64,000 nucleotides of DNA from NCBI RefSeq assembly GCF_016919445.1, contig NZ_CP070356.1:3785502-3849501 (forward strand), read 5' to 3'. The notes under the pieces are model-generated. The model was not told the origin of the DNA. It saw only the letters and a list, made by a program, of their open reading frames with translations, and did not search any database. Position numbers and translations under genes: made by a program. Within the stretch, counting starts at the first letter, position 1. Each line of letters begins with the position of its first letter. Below, one piece after another: positions 54,345-62,222 of the stretch. The stretch is from Pseudomonas sp. PDNC002 (GTDB taxonomy: Bacteria > Pseudomonadota > Gammaproteobacteria > Pseudomonadales > Pseudomonadaceae).

Positions 54345-55279
54345 TGACTGTGCTGGTTGTTGCAGAACATTCGAATGGTGCGCTGGGTGCGGCGACGCTG
54401 AATACCGTTGCGGCGGCCCAGAAGATCGACGGCGATATCGCTGTTCTGGTGGCTGGCCAGAGCGTCGCTGGCGTAGCCGAAGCCGCTGCCAGGATCGCCG
54501 GTGTTTCCAAGGTGCTGGTCGCCGACAACGCCGCTTACGCTCACCAGTTGCCGGAGAACGTCGCTCCGCTGATCGCGGCTCTCGTGAAGGAAAGTGGGTT
54601 CGGCCACGTGCTGGCCGCCGCCACCACCAACGGGAAGAACTTCCTGCCGCGCGTTGCCGCTCTGCTGGACGTCGACCAGATCTCCGAGATCATCGAAGTC
54701 GTCAGCGCCGACACCTTCAAGCGCCCGATCTACGCCGGTAACGCCATCGCTACCGTGCAGTCCTCGGCTGCCGTGAAAGTGATCACCGTTCGTGGCACCG
54801 GCTTCGACGCCGTCGCTGCCGAAGGTGGTTCCGCCGCTGTTGAAGCTGTTTCCGGCCCGGCCGATGCCGGCAAGTCCGCCTTCGTTGGCGAAGAGCTGGC
54901 CAAGTCCGACCGTCCGGAACTGACCGCTGCCAAGATCGTCGTTTCCGGCGGCCGTGGCATGGGCAACGGCGACAACTTCAAGATCCTCTACTCCCTGGCT
55001 GACAAGCTGGGCGCTGCAGTCGGTGCTTCCCGCGCCGCCGTTGACGCCGGCTTCGTGCCGAACGACATGCAGGTCGGCCAGACCGGCAAGATCGTCGCTC
55101 CGCAGCTGTACGTGGCCGTCGGTATCTCCGGCGCCATCCAGCACCTGGCGGGCATGAAGGACTCGAAAGTGATCGTCGCGATCAACAAGGACGAAGAGGC
55201 ACCGATCTTCCAGGTCGCCGACTACGGCCTGGTCGCCGATCTGTTCGAAGCTGTACCGGAGCTGGAAAAGGCCGTCTGA
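54344..55279 (+). CDS. etfA: Electron transfer flavoprotein alpha subunit
   Basis: 311 residues, FAD-binding subunit. N-terminal [20 protein letters not shown]; the C-terminal FAD domain (about 190-305) holds [58 protein letters not shown] and [20 protein letters not shown]. Forms a heterodimer with the EtfB just upstream. Confidence 0.93.
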   Translation: MTVLVVAEHSNGALGAATLNTVAAAQKIDGDIAVLVAGQSVAGVAEAAARIAGVSKVLVADNAAYAHQLPENVAPLIAALVKESGFGHVLAAATTNGKNFLPRVAALLDVDQISEIIEVVSADTFKRPIYAGNAIATVQSSAAVKVITVRGTGFDAVAAEGGSAAVEAVSGPADAGKSAFVGEELAKSDRPELTAAKIVVSGGRGMGNGDNFKILYSLADKLGAAVGASRAAVDAGFVPNDMQVGQTGKIVAPQLYVAVGISGAIQHLAGMKDSKVIVAINKDEEAPIFQVADYGLVADLFEAVPELEKAV

Positions 55280-55357
55280 TCCAGTTCTTCCTCTTGCCGG
55301 GCCAGTCGACAGCAGCCCGGCGTTTTGCCAACACCTCAGTAGAAAGAAACAAGAACA

Positions 55358-56608
55358 ATGAATACTCGTCGACTCCCTGTGCTGGTCTCCGGACTGGCGC
55401 TGCTGCCCCCGTTCGCCCAGGCCGATTTCCTCTCCGACAGCAAGGCCAGCATCGAAGCACGCAACTTCTACTTCAACCGCGACTACCGCCAGAGCGGTGC
55501 CGCGCAGTCCAAATCCGAAGAGTGGGCCCAGGGTTTCCTGCTGCGCTATGAATCGGGCTACACCGATGGCACCGTCGGGGTGGGCGTCGATGCCCTTGGC
55601 CTGCTGGGCCTGAAACTGGATTCCAGCCCGGACCGTTCCGGCTCCGGCCTGCTGCCGTACTCGGCCAGCGACAAGCGCGCCGCCGACGACTACAGCGACC
55701 TTGGCCTGACCGCCAAGCTGCGCGTCTCCAAGAGCACGCTGAAAGTCGGCACGTTGCTGCCCAAGCTGCCGGTGGTGCAGTACAACGACACCCGCCTGCT
55801 GCCGCAGACCTTCCAGGGCGCGCTGGTGGAGTCGAAGGAGCTCGACGACCTCGACCTGCAGCTCGGCCAGTTGCGCGAAGTGAAGCAGCGCGATTCGTCC
55901 AACAACGAAGACCTGTCGATGACCCGCGGCAACAAGCGCAACATCGTCGCCGGCAGCCACCTCACCAGCGACCGTTTCAACATCGCCGGCGGCACCTACC
56001 GCTGGAACAGCCAGCTGAGCACCAGCTACCACTACGCCAACCTCGAAGACCTCTATCGCCAGCACTACGTGAGCCTGGTGCACACGCTGCCGATTGCCGA
56101 GGGCCAGTCGCTGAAGTCCGACATCCGCTGGGCGCGTTCCACCGATGATGGCGGCAGCAACGTCGACAACCGCGCGCTCAACGCCATGTTCACCTACAAG
56201 CTGGGCAACCAGGCGTTCGGCCTGGGCCTGCAGCGCATGTCCGGCGACACCGGCTTCGCCTACCTGTCGGGCACCGATCCGTACCTGGTCAACTACGTGC
56301 AGATCGGCGACTTTGCCAACAAGGACGAACGCTCCTGGCAACTGCGCTACGACTTCAACTTCGCTTCCTACGGGCTGCCCGGCCTGAGCCTGATGACCCG
56401 CTACCTGCGCGGAGACAACATCGACCTGCTCAACGGCCAGGGCAACGGCAAGGAGTGGGAGCGCGACACCGACGTCGGCTACCTGGTGCAGAGCGGCCCG
56501 CTGAAGAACGTCGGCTTCAAGCTGCGCAACAGCACCTTCCGCAGCAGCTTCGGCAATGACATGGACGAGACCCGCTTCATCGTCAGCTACACCTTGCCGA
56601 TCTGGTAA
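55358..56608 (+). CDS. OprD-family outer-membrane porin
   Basis: 416 residues. Signal peptide to about residue 22 ([14 protein letters not shown]), then the family's [18 protein letters not shown], and a final strand ending [11 protein letters not shown]. Shorter loops than the 451-residue OprD at 2833. It follows etfA by 78 nt and ends at a strong terminator, so it belongs to the catabolic unit. It likely passes the same acid, by analogy to the porin in dca-type clusters. Confidence 0.9.
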   Translation: MNTRRLPVLVSGLALLPPFAQADFLSDSKASIEARNFYFNRDYRQSGAAQSKSEEWAQGFLLRYESGYTDGTVGVGVDALGLLGLKLDSSPDRSGSGLLPYSASDKRAADDYSDLGLTAKLRVSKSTLKVGTLLPKLPVVQYNDTRLLPQTFQGALVESKELDDLDLQLGQLREVKQRDSSNNEDLSMTRGNKRNIVAGSHLTSDRFNIAGGTYRWNSQLSTSYHYANLEDLYRQHYVSLVHTLPIAEGQSLKSDIRWARSTDDGGSNVDNRALNAMFTYKLGNQAFGLGLQRMSGDTGFAYLSGTDPYLVNYVQIGDFANKDERSWQLRYDFNFASYGLPGLSLMTRYLRGDNIDLLNGQGNGKEWERDTDVGYLVQSGPLKNVGFKLRNSTFRSSFGNDMDETRFIVSYTLPIW

Positions 56609-56625
56609 CGCGCCAGGCAGTACCG

Positions 56626-56653
56626 AAAAGCCCCGCTCAGGCGGGGCTTTTTT
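56626..56653 (+). terminator. Terminator after OprD porin
   Basis: AAAAGCCCCGC-TCAG-GCGGGGCTTTTTT, 18 nt after the porin stop. It ends the catabolic unit and faces the convergent hydrolase gene. Confidence 0.9.
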
Positions 56654-56671
56654 ATGCGCTCGATCCGGGTC

Positions 56672-57712
56672 TTACCACTTGCTGACGTCGACGACGGCTT
56701 TGGCGAATGCTTCCGGCGCCTCCTGCGGCAGGTTGTGGCCGATACCCCCGGTCAGCGTGCGATGCTCGTAGTGACCGGTGAACTTCGCCGCGTAAGCCTT
56801 GGGTGGCGGATGGAACGCGCCGTTGGCGTCGCCTTCGAGGGTAATGGTCGGCACGCTGATCGGCGGGGCCTTGGCCAGCTTCTGCTCCAGCTCGTCGTAC
56901 TGCGCTTCGCCTGCCGCCAGGTTCTGGCGCCAGCGATAGTTGTGGATCGTGATCGCGACGTGGTCAGGATTCTCGAAAGCTTTCGCGCTGCGCTCGAAGG
57001 TCGCATCGTCGAAATTCCACTTCGGCGAAGCCTGCTTCCAGATCAGCCGGGTGAAGTCGCGGGTGTTCTTCGCGTAGCCGGCGGCGCCGCGCTCGGTGGC
57101 GAAGTAGAACTGGTACCACCAGAGGAACTCGGCTTCCGGCGGCAATGGTTGCTGGCCGGCGGCCTGGTTGCCGATCAGGTAGCCGCTGACCGCCACCAGC
57201 GCCTTGCAGCGCTCGGGCCAGAGGGCGGCGATGATATCGGCGGTGCGCGCGCCCCAGTCGAAGCCGGCGAGCACGGCCTTGTCGATCTTCAGCGCATCCA
57301 TCAGCGCGATGATGTCGCTGGCCACTGCCGCTGGCTGGCCGTTGCGCATCGTTTGTTCGGCGAGGAAACGTGTACTGCCGTAGCCGCGCAGCCACGGCAC
57401 GATGACCCGGAAGCCTTGCGCGGCGAGTGCTGGCGCCACGTCGACGAAGCTGTAGATGTCGTAGGGCCAGCCGTGCAGCAGGATCACTACCGGCCCATCC
57501 GCTGGACCGTCCTCGGCGTAACCGACACTGAGCAGTCCTGCATCGATCTGCTTGAGTGCCTTGAACTCGGTATGCGCGCCGGCTTTCACCGTTGGTGCGG
57601 CCTTGGCTTTCTCGCTGGCTGCCAACGCCACGGCCGGCAGCTGGGTGGCGGCCAGGGCCACGGCGGCCAGGCGCATGAGATCGCGACGACTGCTATCGAA
57701 GGGCTCCGACAT
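56672..57712 (-). CDS. Tat-exported alpha/beta hydrolase, epoxide-hydrolase-like
   Basis: 346 residues. Twin-arginine signal SSRRDLMRLAAVALAATQL (8-25). Alpha/beta core: HGWP oxyanion turn (80-83), nucleophile Asp152 in GFDWGARTADII, and terminal His326 in GGIGHNLPQ. An Asp nucleophile, rather than Ser, fits epoxide hydrolases and haloalkane dehalogenases. Probably a periplasmic enzyme; substrate unknown. ATG 57712 chosen. Confidence 0.82.
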   Translation of the reverse strand: MSEPFDSSRRDLMRLAAVALAATQLPAVALAASEKAKAAPTVKAGAHTEFKALKQIDAGLLSVGYAEDGPADGPVVILLHGWPYDIYSFVDVAPALAAQGFRVIVPWLRGYGSTRFLAEQTMRNGQPAAVASDIIALMDALKIDKAVLAGFDWGARTADIIAALWPERCKALVAVSGYLIGNQAAGQQPLPPEAEFLWWYQFYFATERGAAGYAKNTRDFTRLIWKQASPKWNFDDATFERSAKAFENPDHVAITIHNYRWRQNLAAGEAQYDELEQKLAKAPPISVPTITLEGDANGAFHPPPKAYAAKFTGHYEHRTLTGGIGHNLPQEAPEAFAKAVVDVSKW

Positions 57713-57954
57713 AGCGTTTCCTTGATTGAAGTGGGCCGGACAAAGCGTAGGCGAGCATGAAACGGTCGCCGGGAAAATTCCGGGACGAACGGCACGAAAG
57801 CGCATGCTTGAGGGCATTCGCTGACGTTTCATACGTGCCGGCTGTCTCATCGGGCGAGGAAAAGTCTGGCCTTGGCCAGCGGCCTCGGCTTATAAAACTC
57901 GTTCGCCGCTGTAGACCCGCAGGGATGGCGGCCCCACACGATCAAGGAACGATG

Positions 57955-58371
57955 ATGCGACGAGTCACGATGATTCTGCTCGCCGCCGCCCTGTTGCAGG
58001 GCTGCGCGCACCAGAAGACCGGCAACCAGTGCGAAGACAACTTCAACACCGAAGGTGGCTTCATCGCCGGCAAGACCTTTACCTCCAACGTGCAGTTGGA
58101 CATGCCTTACGCCAAGGTCTTCGACCGGGCGCAGAAGACGCTGGTGAAGGAAGGCTTCACCATCCAGACCGCCGACGAGAAGAGCGGCACCATCTCTGCC
58201 TACCAGGGCGTGATCCTGAGCAGCCGGAATGCACCGTTGAACATCGTGGTGGAGAAGGCGGGGGCGGGCTCAAAGGTCAGTTATGTCTTCGTCACCCTGG
58301 GTGGTATGTACACCACCGAAGGCGCGGTGCGTGACGGCTTCTGCCGGTTCACTGACGGGATTCGGCAGTAA
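57955..58371 (+). CDS. Putative lipoprotein
   Basis: 138 residues. Lipobox LLQGC (about 12-16) ends a short signal (MRRVTMILLAAALLQGC). The mature part has TFTSNVQLDMPYAKVFDRAQ and ISAYQGVILSSRNAPLNIVV, which recall small envelope lipoproteins of unknown role with a BON/DUF-like fold. Two adjacent ATG codons; AAGGA fits the second (57955). Confidence 0.72.
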   Translation: MRRVTMILLAAALLQGCAHQKTGNQCEDNFNTEGGFIAGKTFTSNVQLDMPYAKVFDRAQKTLVKEGFTIQTADEKSGTISAYQGVILSSRNAPLNIVVEKAGAGSKVSYVFVTLGGMYTTEGAVRDGFCRFTDGIRQ

Positions 58372-58414
58372 GCCGGCGGGGATTCCCCACTAGACCTCTG
58401 CGGGCGGATGGCGA

Positions 58415-58437
58415 TCGCGGACGGAGTCCGCTCCTAC
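58415..58437. repeat. Single REP unit
   Basis: TCGCGGACGGAG followed by TCCGCTCCTAC, the inverse of the unit at 8381-8403. Confidence 0.7.
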
Positions 58438-58450
58438 AAGGTCAAGAGCC

Positions 58451-58582
58451 TCTCACCCTAACCCTGGCTGCGCGCCCCGCTCATTACGCGGGAGAGGGGA
58501 CCGTTCGGTGCAGGCTGGAGCCTAAGTCTCAGTCGGCACGGGTCGCCCCCTCTCCCTGAGGGAGAGGGCTGGGGTGAGGGGG
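58451..58582. repeat. CCCTCACCC-type dispersed element
   Basis: Begins TCTCACCCTAACCCTGG and ends GCTGGGGTGAGGGGG. Inside are GAGAGGGGACCGTTCGGTGC, a CAGTCGGCACGG segment and CCCCCTCTCCCTGAGGG. Same family as 8123-8319 and 59992-60090, here with a single internal unit. Confidence 0.7.
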
Positions 58583-58619
58583 AGCGCCAGCACGGGCTTT
58601 CAATAGAGGGCAGTTGCGC

Positions 58620-58844
58620 CTACGCGTGCACCAGCTTCTCCACGAGGCGCCGCGTCAGCGGAGCGATGACCAGCACCAGTGGGAAGGCGATGCTCCAGGT
58701 GGTGAGCCATGTGCCCAGCCAGAGCTGCGCAAAGGCGGGAGCCAGGCCAACTGCGCGCCAGGTGGAGAGGCCGGAGACGAGCAAGGTCATCACGCCGGAC
58801 AGGATCAGCGCGAACAGCAACGGCGCATAGCGACGGGCAATCAT
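58620..58844 (-). CDS. DUF2798-family small membrane protein
   Basis: 74 residues with two membrane helices (about 6-26 and 40-62), the usual DUF2798 layout (YAPLLFALILSGVMTLLVSG, WLTTWSIAFPLVLVIAP). Overlaps the end of the flavodoxin-like gene by 4 nt, so it is translated with it. Confidence 0.8.
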   Translation of the reverse strand: MIARRYAPLLFALILSGVMTLLVSGLSTWRAVGLAPAFAQLWLGTWLTTWSIAFPLVLVIAPLTRRLVEKLVHA

Positions 58845-59431
58845 GCGTGGGACTCCTGCGTGTGCTCGGCGTGCGGCTGATGCAGACGACTCAGCGTTTC
58901 AGCGAAGTGCTGGCCGAACAGTCGTGCGGTCTTCAGGTCGCCAGGACAGAAGTCCGGTGCGGTCTTGTCGGCCTGGGCCATCAGGCCGGACCACGAGCCC
59001 AGACGGTTGGCGGCTTCCTCGTAGGGGACGCCCTGGTGCTGTTCGGGGAGGATCGGGTTGCCGGCCCAGAGCATCCCGTGCTGTATGCAGAAGGTGAACA
59101 GCGAGATCAGCGTGGACTGCTTGTCGCCCGCCGGCAGCGCCGAGACGGTGAATCCGGCGGCGAGGCGGCCGCGCAGCTTCTGCTGGCGCCAGAGCGGGCC
59201 GGTGGCGTCCATCAGCGCCTTCAGCGGCGCCGAAACACCGCCCAGGTAGGTGGGCGAACCGAGGATCAGGCCGTGAAAGTCGAGCAGGGCGGCGGGGTGC
59301 TCGATCAGATCCTGTGCCTTTATCAGCTGTGCGTGGCAGCCGGGAACGAGAGCTGCGCCATTGGCGATGAGTTGGGCGATACGCTCGGTGCGGCCGCTGG
59401 CGCTGTGGTAGACGATGGCGATGGTTTTCAT
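58841..59431 (-). CDS. Flavodoxin-fold NAD(P)H:quinone reductase-like protein
   Basis: 196 residues. FMN-phosphate loop is HSASGRTERIA (about 8-18) after the first strand; then LILGSPTYLGGVSAPLKALMD for the second FMN loop (WrbA-like). It probably reduces quinones or other electrophiles. Controlled by the MerR-type operator at 59499-59529. ATG 59431 with GGAG upstream; the longer frame overlaps the operator. Confidence 0.85.
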   Translation of the reverse strand: MKTIAIVYHSASGRTERIAQLIANGAALVPGCHAQLIKAQDLIEHPAALLDFHGLILGSPTYLGGVSAPLKALMDATGPLWRQQKLRGRLAAGFTVSALPAGDKQSTLISLFTFCIQHGMLWAGNPILPEQHQGVPYEEAANRLGSWSGLMAQADKTAPDFCPGDLKTARLFGQHFAETLSRLHQPHAEHTQESHA

Positions 59432-59498
59432 GGTTTCTCCGTGGGTGCACGCAAGGTGGAAAGCCGCGTTCGGATTGACCACGACGGGCTTTGGCGTG

Positions 59499-59529
59499 AA
59501 CCTACAAGTTCAAGTGAACTTGAAGTCAA
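59499..59529 (-). promoter_or_regulatory. MerR-type promoter/operator of the flavodoxin-like operon
   Basis: On the minus strand -35 TTGACT, 19-nt spacer with dyad TCAAGT-TC-ACTTGA, -10 TAGGTT. It lies between the flavodoxin-like operon and the MerR gene. Nearly identical to 23772-23802. Confidence 0.75.
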
Positions 59530-59539
59530 GAGGTGTTCC

Positions 59540-59971
59540 ATGGATATCGCTGACGTGGCCAGACGTTCCGGTGTGCCGGCATCGACCCTGCGTTTCTACG
59601 AGGAGAAAGGACTGATCGTCTCGCTCGCCAGGCCCGGCGCGCGCCGCCAGTTCGCCCCGCAGATTCTCGACCAGCTGGCGTTGATCACCCTGGGGCAGTC
59701 GGCGGGTTTCAGCCTGGAAGAGATTCGCTCGATGTTTTCCGGCGACGGTGGAGCGAATATCGACCGGCAGATGTTGGCGGCCAAGGCGGATGAGCTGGAT
59801 GCGACGATCCGGCGCCTGCGCGCCATGAGTCGCGGGTTGCGGCATGCGGCGGCGTGCCCGGCGCCCAGTCATGCGGAGTGCCCGACCTTCCAGCGGCTGG
59901 TGAAGGCGGCGGCGGAGAGTGCGCTGGAGGGGAAGAAGGAGCGGGGGCGGTTGAGGAAGGGAAGGGCCTGA
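59540..59971 (+). CDS. MerR-family regulator, SoxR-like without the Fe-S cluster
   Basis: 143 residues. HTH domain 1-70 (DIADVARRSGVPASTLRFYE, IVSLARPGARRQFAPQILD), coiled coil about 75-100 and C-terminal ACPAPSHAECPTF with Cys106 and Cys114. SoxR has a CxxCxC...C cluster; here only two Cys are present, so it senses another signal (electrophile, disulphide or metal). Divergent from the flavodoxin-like operon. ATG 59540 chosen; the frame is open upstream in the neighbouring gene. Confidence 0.87.
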   Translation: MDIADVARRSGVPASTLRFYEEKGLIVSLARPGARRQFAPQILDQLALITLGQSAGFSLEEIRSMFSGDGGANIDRQMLAAKADELDATIRRLRAMSRGLRHAAACPAPSHAECPTFQRLVKAAAESALEGKKERGRLRKGRA

Positions 59972-59991
59972 TAGTTCGGCGCAGGGGCTTG

Positions 59992-60090
59992 CCCTCACCC
60001 TAACCCTCTCCCAGAGGGAGAGGGGACTGTACGGTGCGGGATGAAAGCATGGCGTCAGCCGGCACGGACAATTCCCTCTGAGAGAGGGGC
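59992..60090. repeat. CCCTCACCC-type dispersed element, truncated
   Basis: Begins CCCTCACCCTAACCCTCTCC; internal GGTGCGGGATGAAAGC and GTCAGCCGGCACGG; ends TCTGAGAGAGGGG without the GGTGAGGG arm. It stops right before a REP pair. Confidence 0.65.
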
Positions 60091-60096
60091 TTTCTG

Positions 60097-60173
60097 TAGG
60101 AGCGAGCTTGCTCGCGAACAATGTCGGCCGGTTACATCAACCTTGGGCTGTTCGCGAACAAGCTCGCTCCTAC
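60097..60173. repeat. REP inverted pair overlapping a stop codon
   Basis: GTAGGAGCGAGCTTGCTCG... at 60097-60120 and the inverse ending AGCTCGCTCCTAC at 60150-60173. The TAG stop of the LysR gene (60170-60172 on the minus strand) lies in the second unit. Confidence 0.8.
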
Positions 60174-61033
60174 ATTGGTAGCCCCAGCGCCGCTTCCAGC
60201 CACTCGCAGAACCCCACCGCCTGCGCATTCCGCTCGCTCTGCTGGTGCACCAGCAACGACCAGTTCGGCCCGCGCACGGTCTGCTCGCTCAGCGGCGCCA
60301 GCAGGCCGCCGCTGCGAGCATCCCCCGCCAGCAACTGGCTCACCAGCGCGATGCCCAAACCCTGGCTGGCGGCATCCAGCAACAGGCCGGGATCGGAGAA
60401 GTTCAACCCCTCGCTACGTTGGCCGACATCCGCGCCGCCTTGCACCTGCCAATGCGCCCAGTCCATTTCCCGTTCGCCGTGCAGGGTCGTGCGCGACGGC
60501 TCTGCCTGCGCTAGTACGGACGGATGGCAGGCGGGATAGAGACGATCCTCCAGCAGTACGCGAAAGCGGCATTCGGCCTGGGCGGTGAGGTCGTCGCGCA
60601 CGGCGATGTCGATGGTCTGGGAGGCCATGTCCGGGGTTTCGTCGGTGGTCAGTAGCCAGAGGTCGATCTGCGGGTGGCGCGCGTGGAAGTCGCCCAGGCG
60701 CGGCACCAGCCAGTGGCGGGCGAAGGCCGGTGTGGTGTTGACCACCAGCTGGTTGGGCTTGCGGTACTGGTCCAGGCGGCGGATGCCCACGGCCAGTTGC
60801 TGCAGCATGGATTGCGTGGTGCTGAGCAGGTCGGCGCCGGCGTCGGTCAGCGCCACCTTGCGCCCGGAACGGTAGAACAGCGGCTGCTCGACGAAGCTTT
60901 CCAGGCTGCGGATCTGCTGGCTGATGGCCGACTGGGTGAGGTGCAGCTCCTCGGCGGCCTTGTGGAAACTGCCGAGGCGGGCGGCGGCTTCGAAGCCGCG
61001 CAGGGCGTTCAGGGGGGGCCAGTGCTTGAGCAT
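60170..61033 (-). CDS. LysR-family regulator divergent from aguA
   Basis: 287 residues of the GcvA-like type. HTH about 8-65 (LNALRGFEAAARLGSFHKAA, LTQSAISQQIRSLESFVEQP), then the effector domain from about 92. Opposite to aguAB and the polyamine-binding protein and probably controls them; P. aeruginosa instead uses the TetR regulator AguR. The stop codon is supplied by a REP unit. Confidence 0.87.
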   Translation of the reverse strand: MLKHWPPLNALRGFEAAARLGSFHKAAEELHLTQSAISQQIRSLESFVEQPLFYRSGRKVALTDAGADLLSTTQSMLQQLAVGIRRLDQYRKPNQLVVNTTPAFARHWLVPRLGDFHARHPQIDLWLLTTDETPDMASQTIDIAVRDDLTAQAECRFRVLLEDRLYPACHPSVLAQAEPSRTTLHGEREMDWAHWQVQGGADVGQRSEGLNFSDPGLLLDAASQGLGIALVSQLLAGDARSGGLLAPLSEQTVRGPNWSLLVHQQSERNAQAVGFCEWLEAALGLPM

Positions 61034-61054
61034 GATCGATAAGTTCGCCTAATC

Positions 61055-61071
61055 AGATTTACGCAAAATCT
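61055..61071. promoter_or_regulatory. Possible LysR site in front of aguA
   Basis: AGATTT-N5-AAATCT, a perfect inverted repeat (61055-61060 and 61066-61071) in the divergent region, 22 nt from the LysR start and about 95 nt from aguA. Confidence 0.45.
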
Positions 61072-61166
61072 ATCGTTTGTTGTCGCGTTTTTACAGGCCT
61101 AGCATTGTGACCAGGCGCCGCTGAACCCTTTTCTTCCGATAAAAATTCCTTACCAAAGGTTTGAGT

Positions 61167-62222
61167 ATGCATCGCAACGACGACATGCAGAACGGCTGGC
61201 GCATGCCTGCTGAATGGGTCAACCACGCGGCGACCTGGATGGCTTTCCCGCACAACCGTCCGCTCTGGGAGGGTGGCTGGCGCGTCACTCTGGAGCAGGT
61301 GCAGGAAGACTTTGCCCGCGTTGCCAACGCCATTGCCCGCTTCGAGCCGGTGAAGCTGGTGGTCGATCCGTCCGCCGTGGCTCGCGCCGCTGAGCTCTGC
61401 GGGCCGAACGTCGAGCTGGTGCCGCTGCCCATCGACGACAGCTGGTGCCGCGATTCCGGGCCAACCTTCGTCTGCCATCCCCAGCACGGCGTGGCCGGTG
61501 TGAGCTGGCGCTTCAATGCCTGGGGCGGCAAGTCCGAGCACACCCTGGACGAAGGCCTGGGCCGCCGCATCCTCAACCACCTCGGCCTGGACTGCTTCGG
61601 CACGCCGCTGGCCAACGAGGGCGGGGCGATCCACGTGGACGGCGAGGGCACGCTGATCACCACCGAGTCGGTGCTGCTCAACCCCAACCGCAACCCCGGC
61701 GTGAGCAAGCGCGAGATGGAGGAAATCTTCTCCCGCCTGCTGGGCGTGACCAAGACCATCTGGCTGCCGGGCGATCCGCAGTACGTCACCGGCGACATGA
61801 CCGATGGCCACGTTGACGGTGTGTGCGCCTTCGCCCGCCCCGGCGTGCTGCTGGTTGACGCCACCCATGACGCCTCCAGCACCTATGCCGAAGTGGCCCG
61901 CGAGAACCGCCGCGCGCTGGAGCTGGCCACTGACGCCAAGGGCCGCTCCTTCGAGTTGATCGAGCTGTTCGAGGCGAGCGCGGCAGTGGACCCGGAGGCC
62001 GAGGTGTTCTGCGCGTCCTACACCAACTTCTACCTGGCCAACGGTGCTGTGATCATGCCGGCCTACGGCATCGCTGCCGACGACGAAGCCGCTGCCGTGC
62101 TGGCCCGCGCCTTCCCCGGCCGCGAAGTGGTGCCGGTACGCATCAACAACCTGGCCCACGGTGGCGGCGGCGTGCACTGCATCACCCAGCAGCAGCCGGC
62201 CTGGCCGCTGGGAGGACTGTGA
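61167..62222 (+). CDS. aguA: Agmatine deiminase
   Basis: 351 residues, pentein-fold enzyme converting agmatine to N-carbamoylputrescine. Signature segments: MPAEWVNHAATWMAFPHNRP, DDSWCRDSGPTFV, FNAWGGKSEHTLDE, NEGGAIHVDGEGTLITTE and the catalytic Cys338 in GGGGVHCITQQQP. Ends 1 nt into aguB (TGATG). ATG 61167 is preferred to a TTG six nt upstream. Confidence 0.93.
   Translation: MHRNDDMQNGWRMPAEWVNHAATWMAFPHNRPLWEGGWRVTLEQVQEDFARVANAIARFEPVKLVVDPSAVARAAELCGPNVELVPLPIDDSWCRDSGPTFVCHPQHGVAGVSWRFNAWGGKSEHTLDEGLGRRILNHLGLDCFGTPLANEGGAIHVDGEGTLITTESVLLNPNRNPGVSKREMEEIFSRLLGVTKTIWLPGDPQYVTGDMTDGHVDGVCAFARPGVLLVDATHDASSTYAEVARENRRALELATDAKGRSFELIELFEASAAVDPEAEVFCASYTNFYLANGAVIMPAYGIAADDEAAAVLARAFPGREVVPVRINNLAHGGGGVHCITQQQPAWPLGGL

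Noticed and set aside
54146..56341. 731-codon open frame on the minus strand across etfBA and the porin
   Set aside because: Antisense to etfBA and oprD; no recognisable domain.
58709..59539. Extension of the MerR frame
   Set aside because: The MerR domain begins at ATG 59540; the rest lies antisense to the flavodoxin-like and DUF2798 genes.
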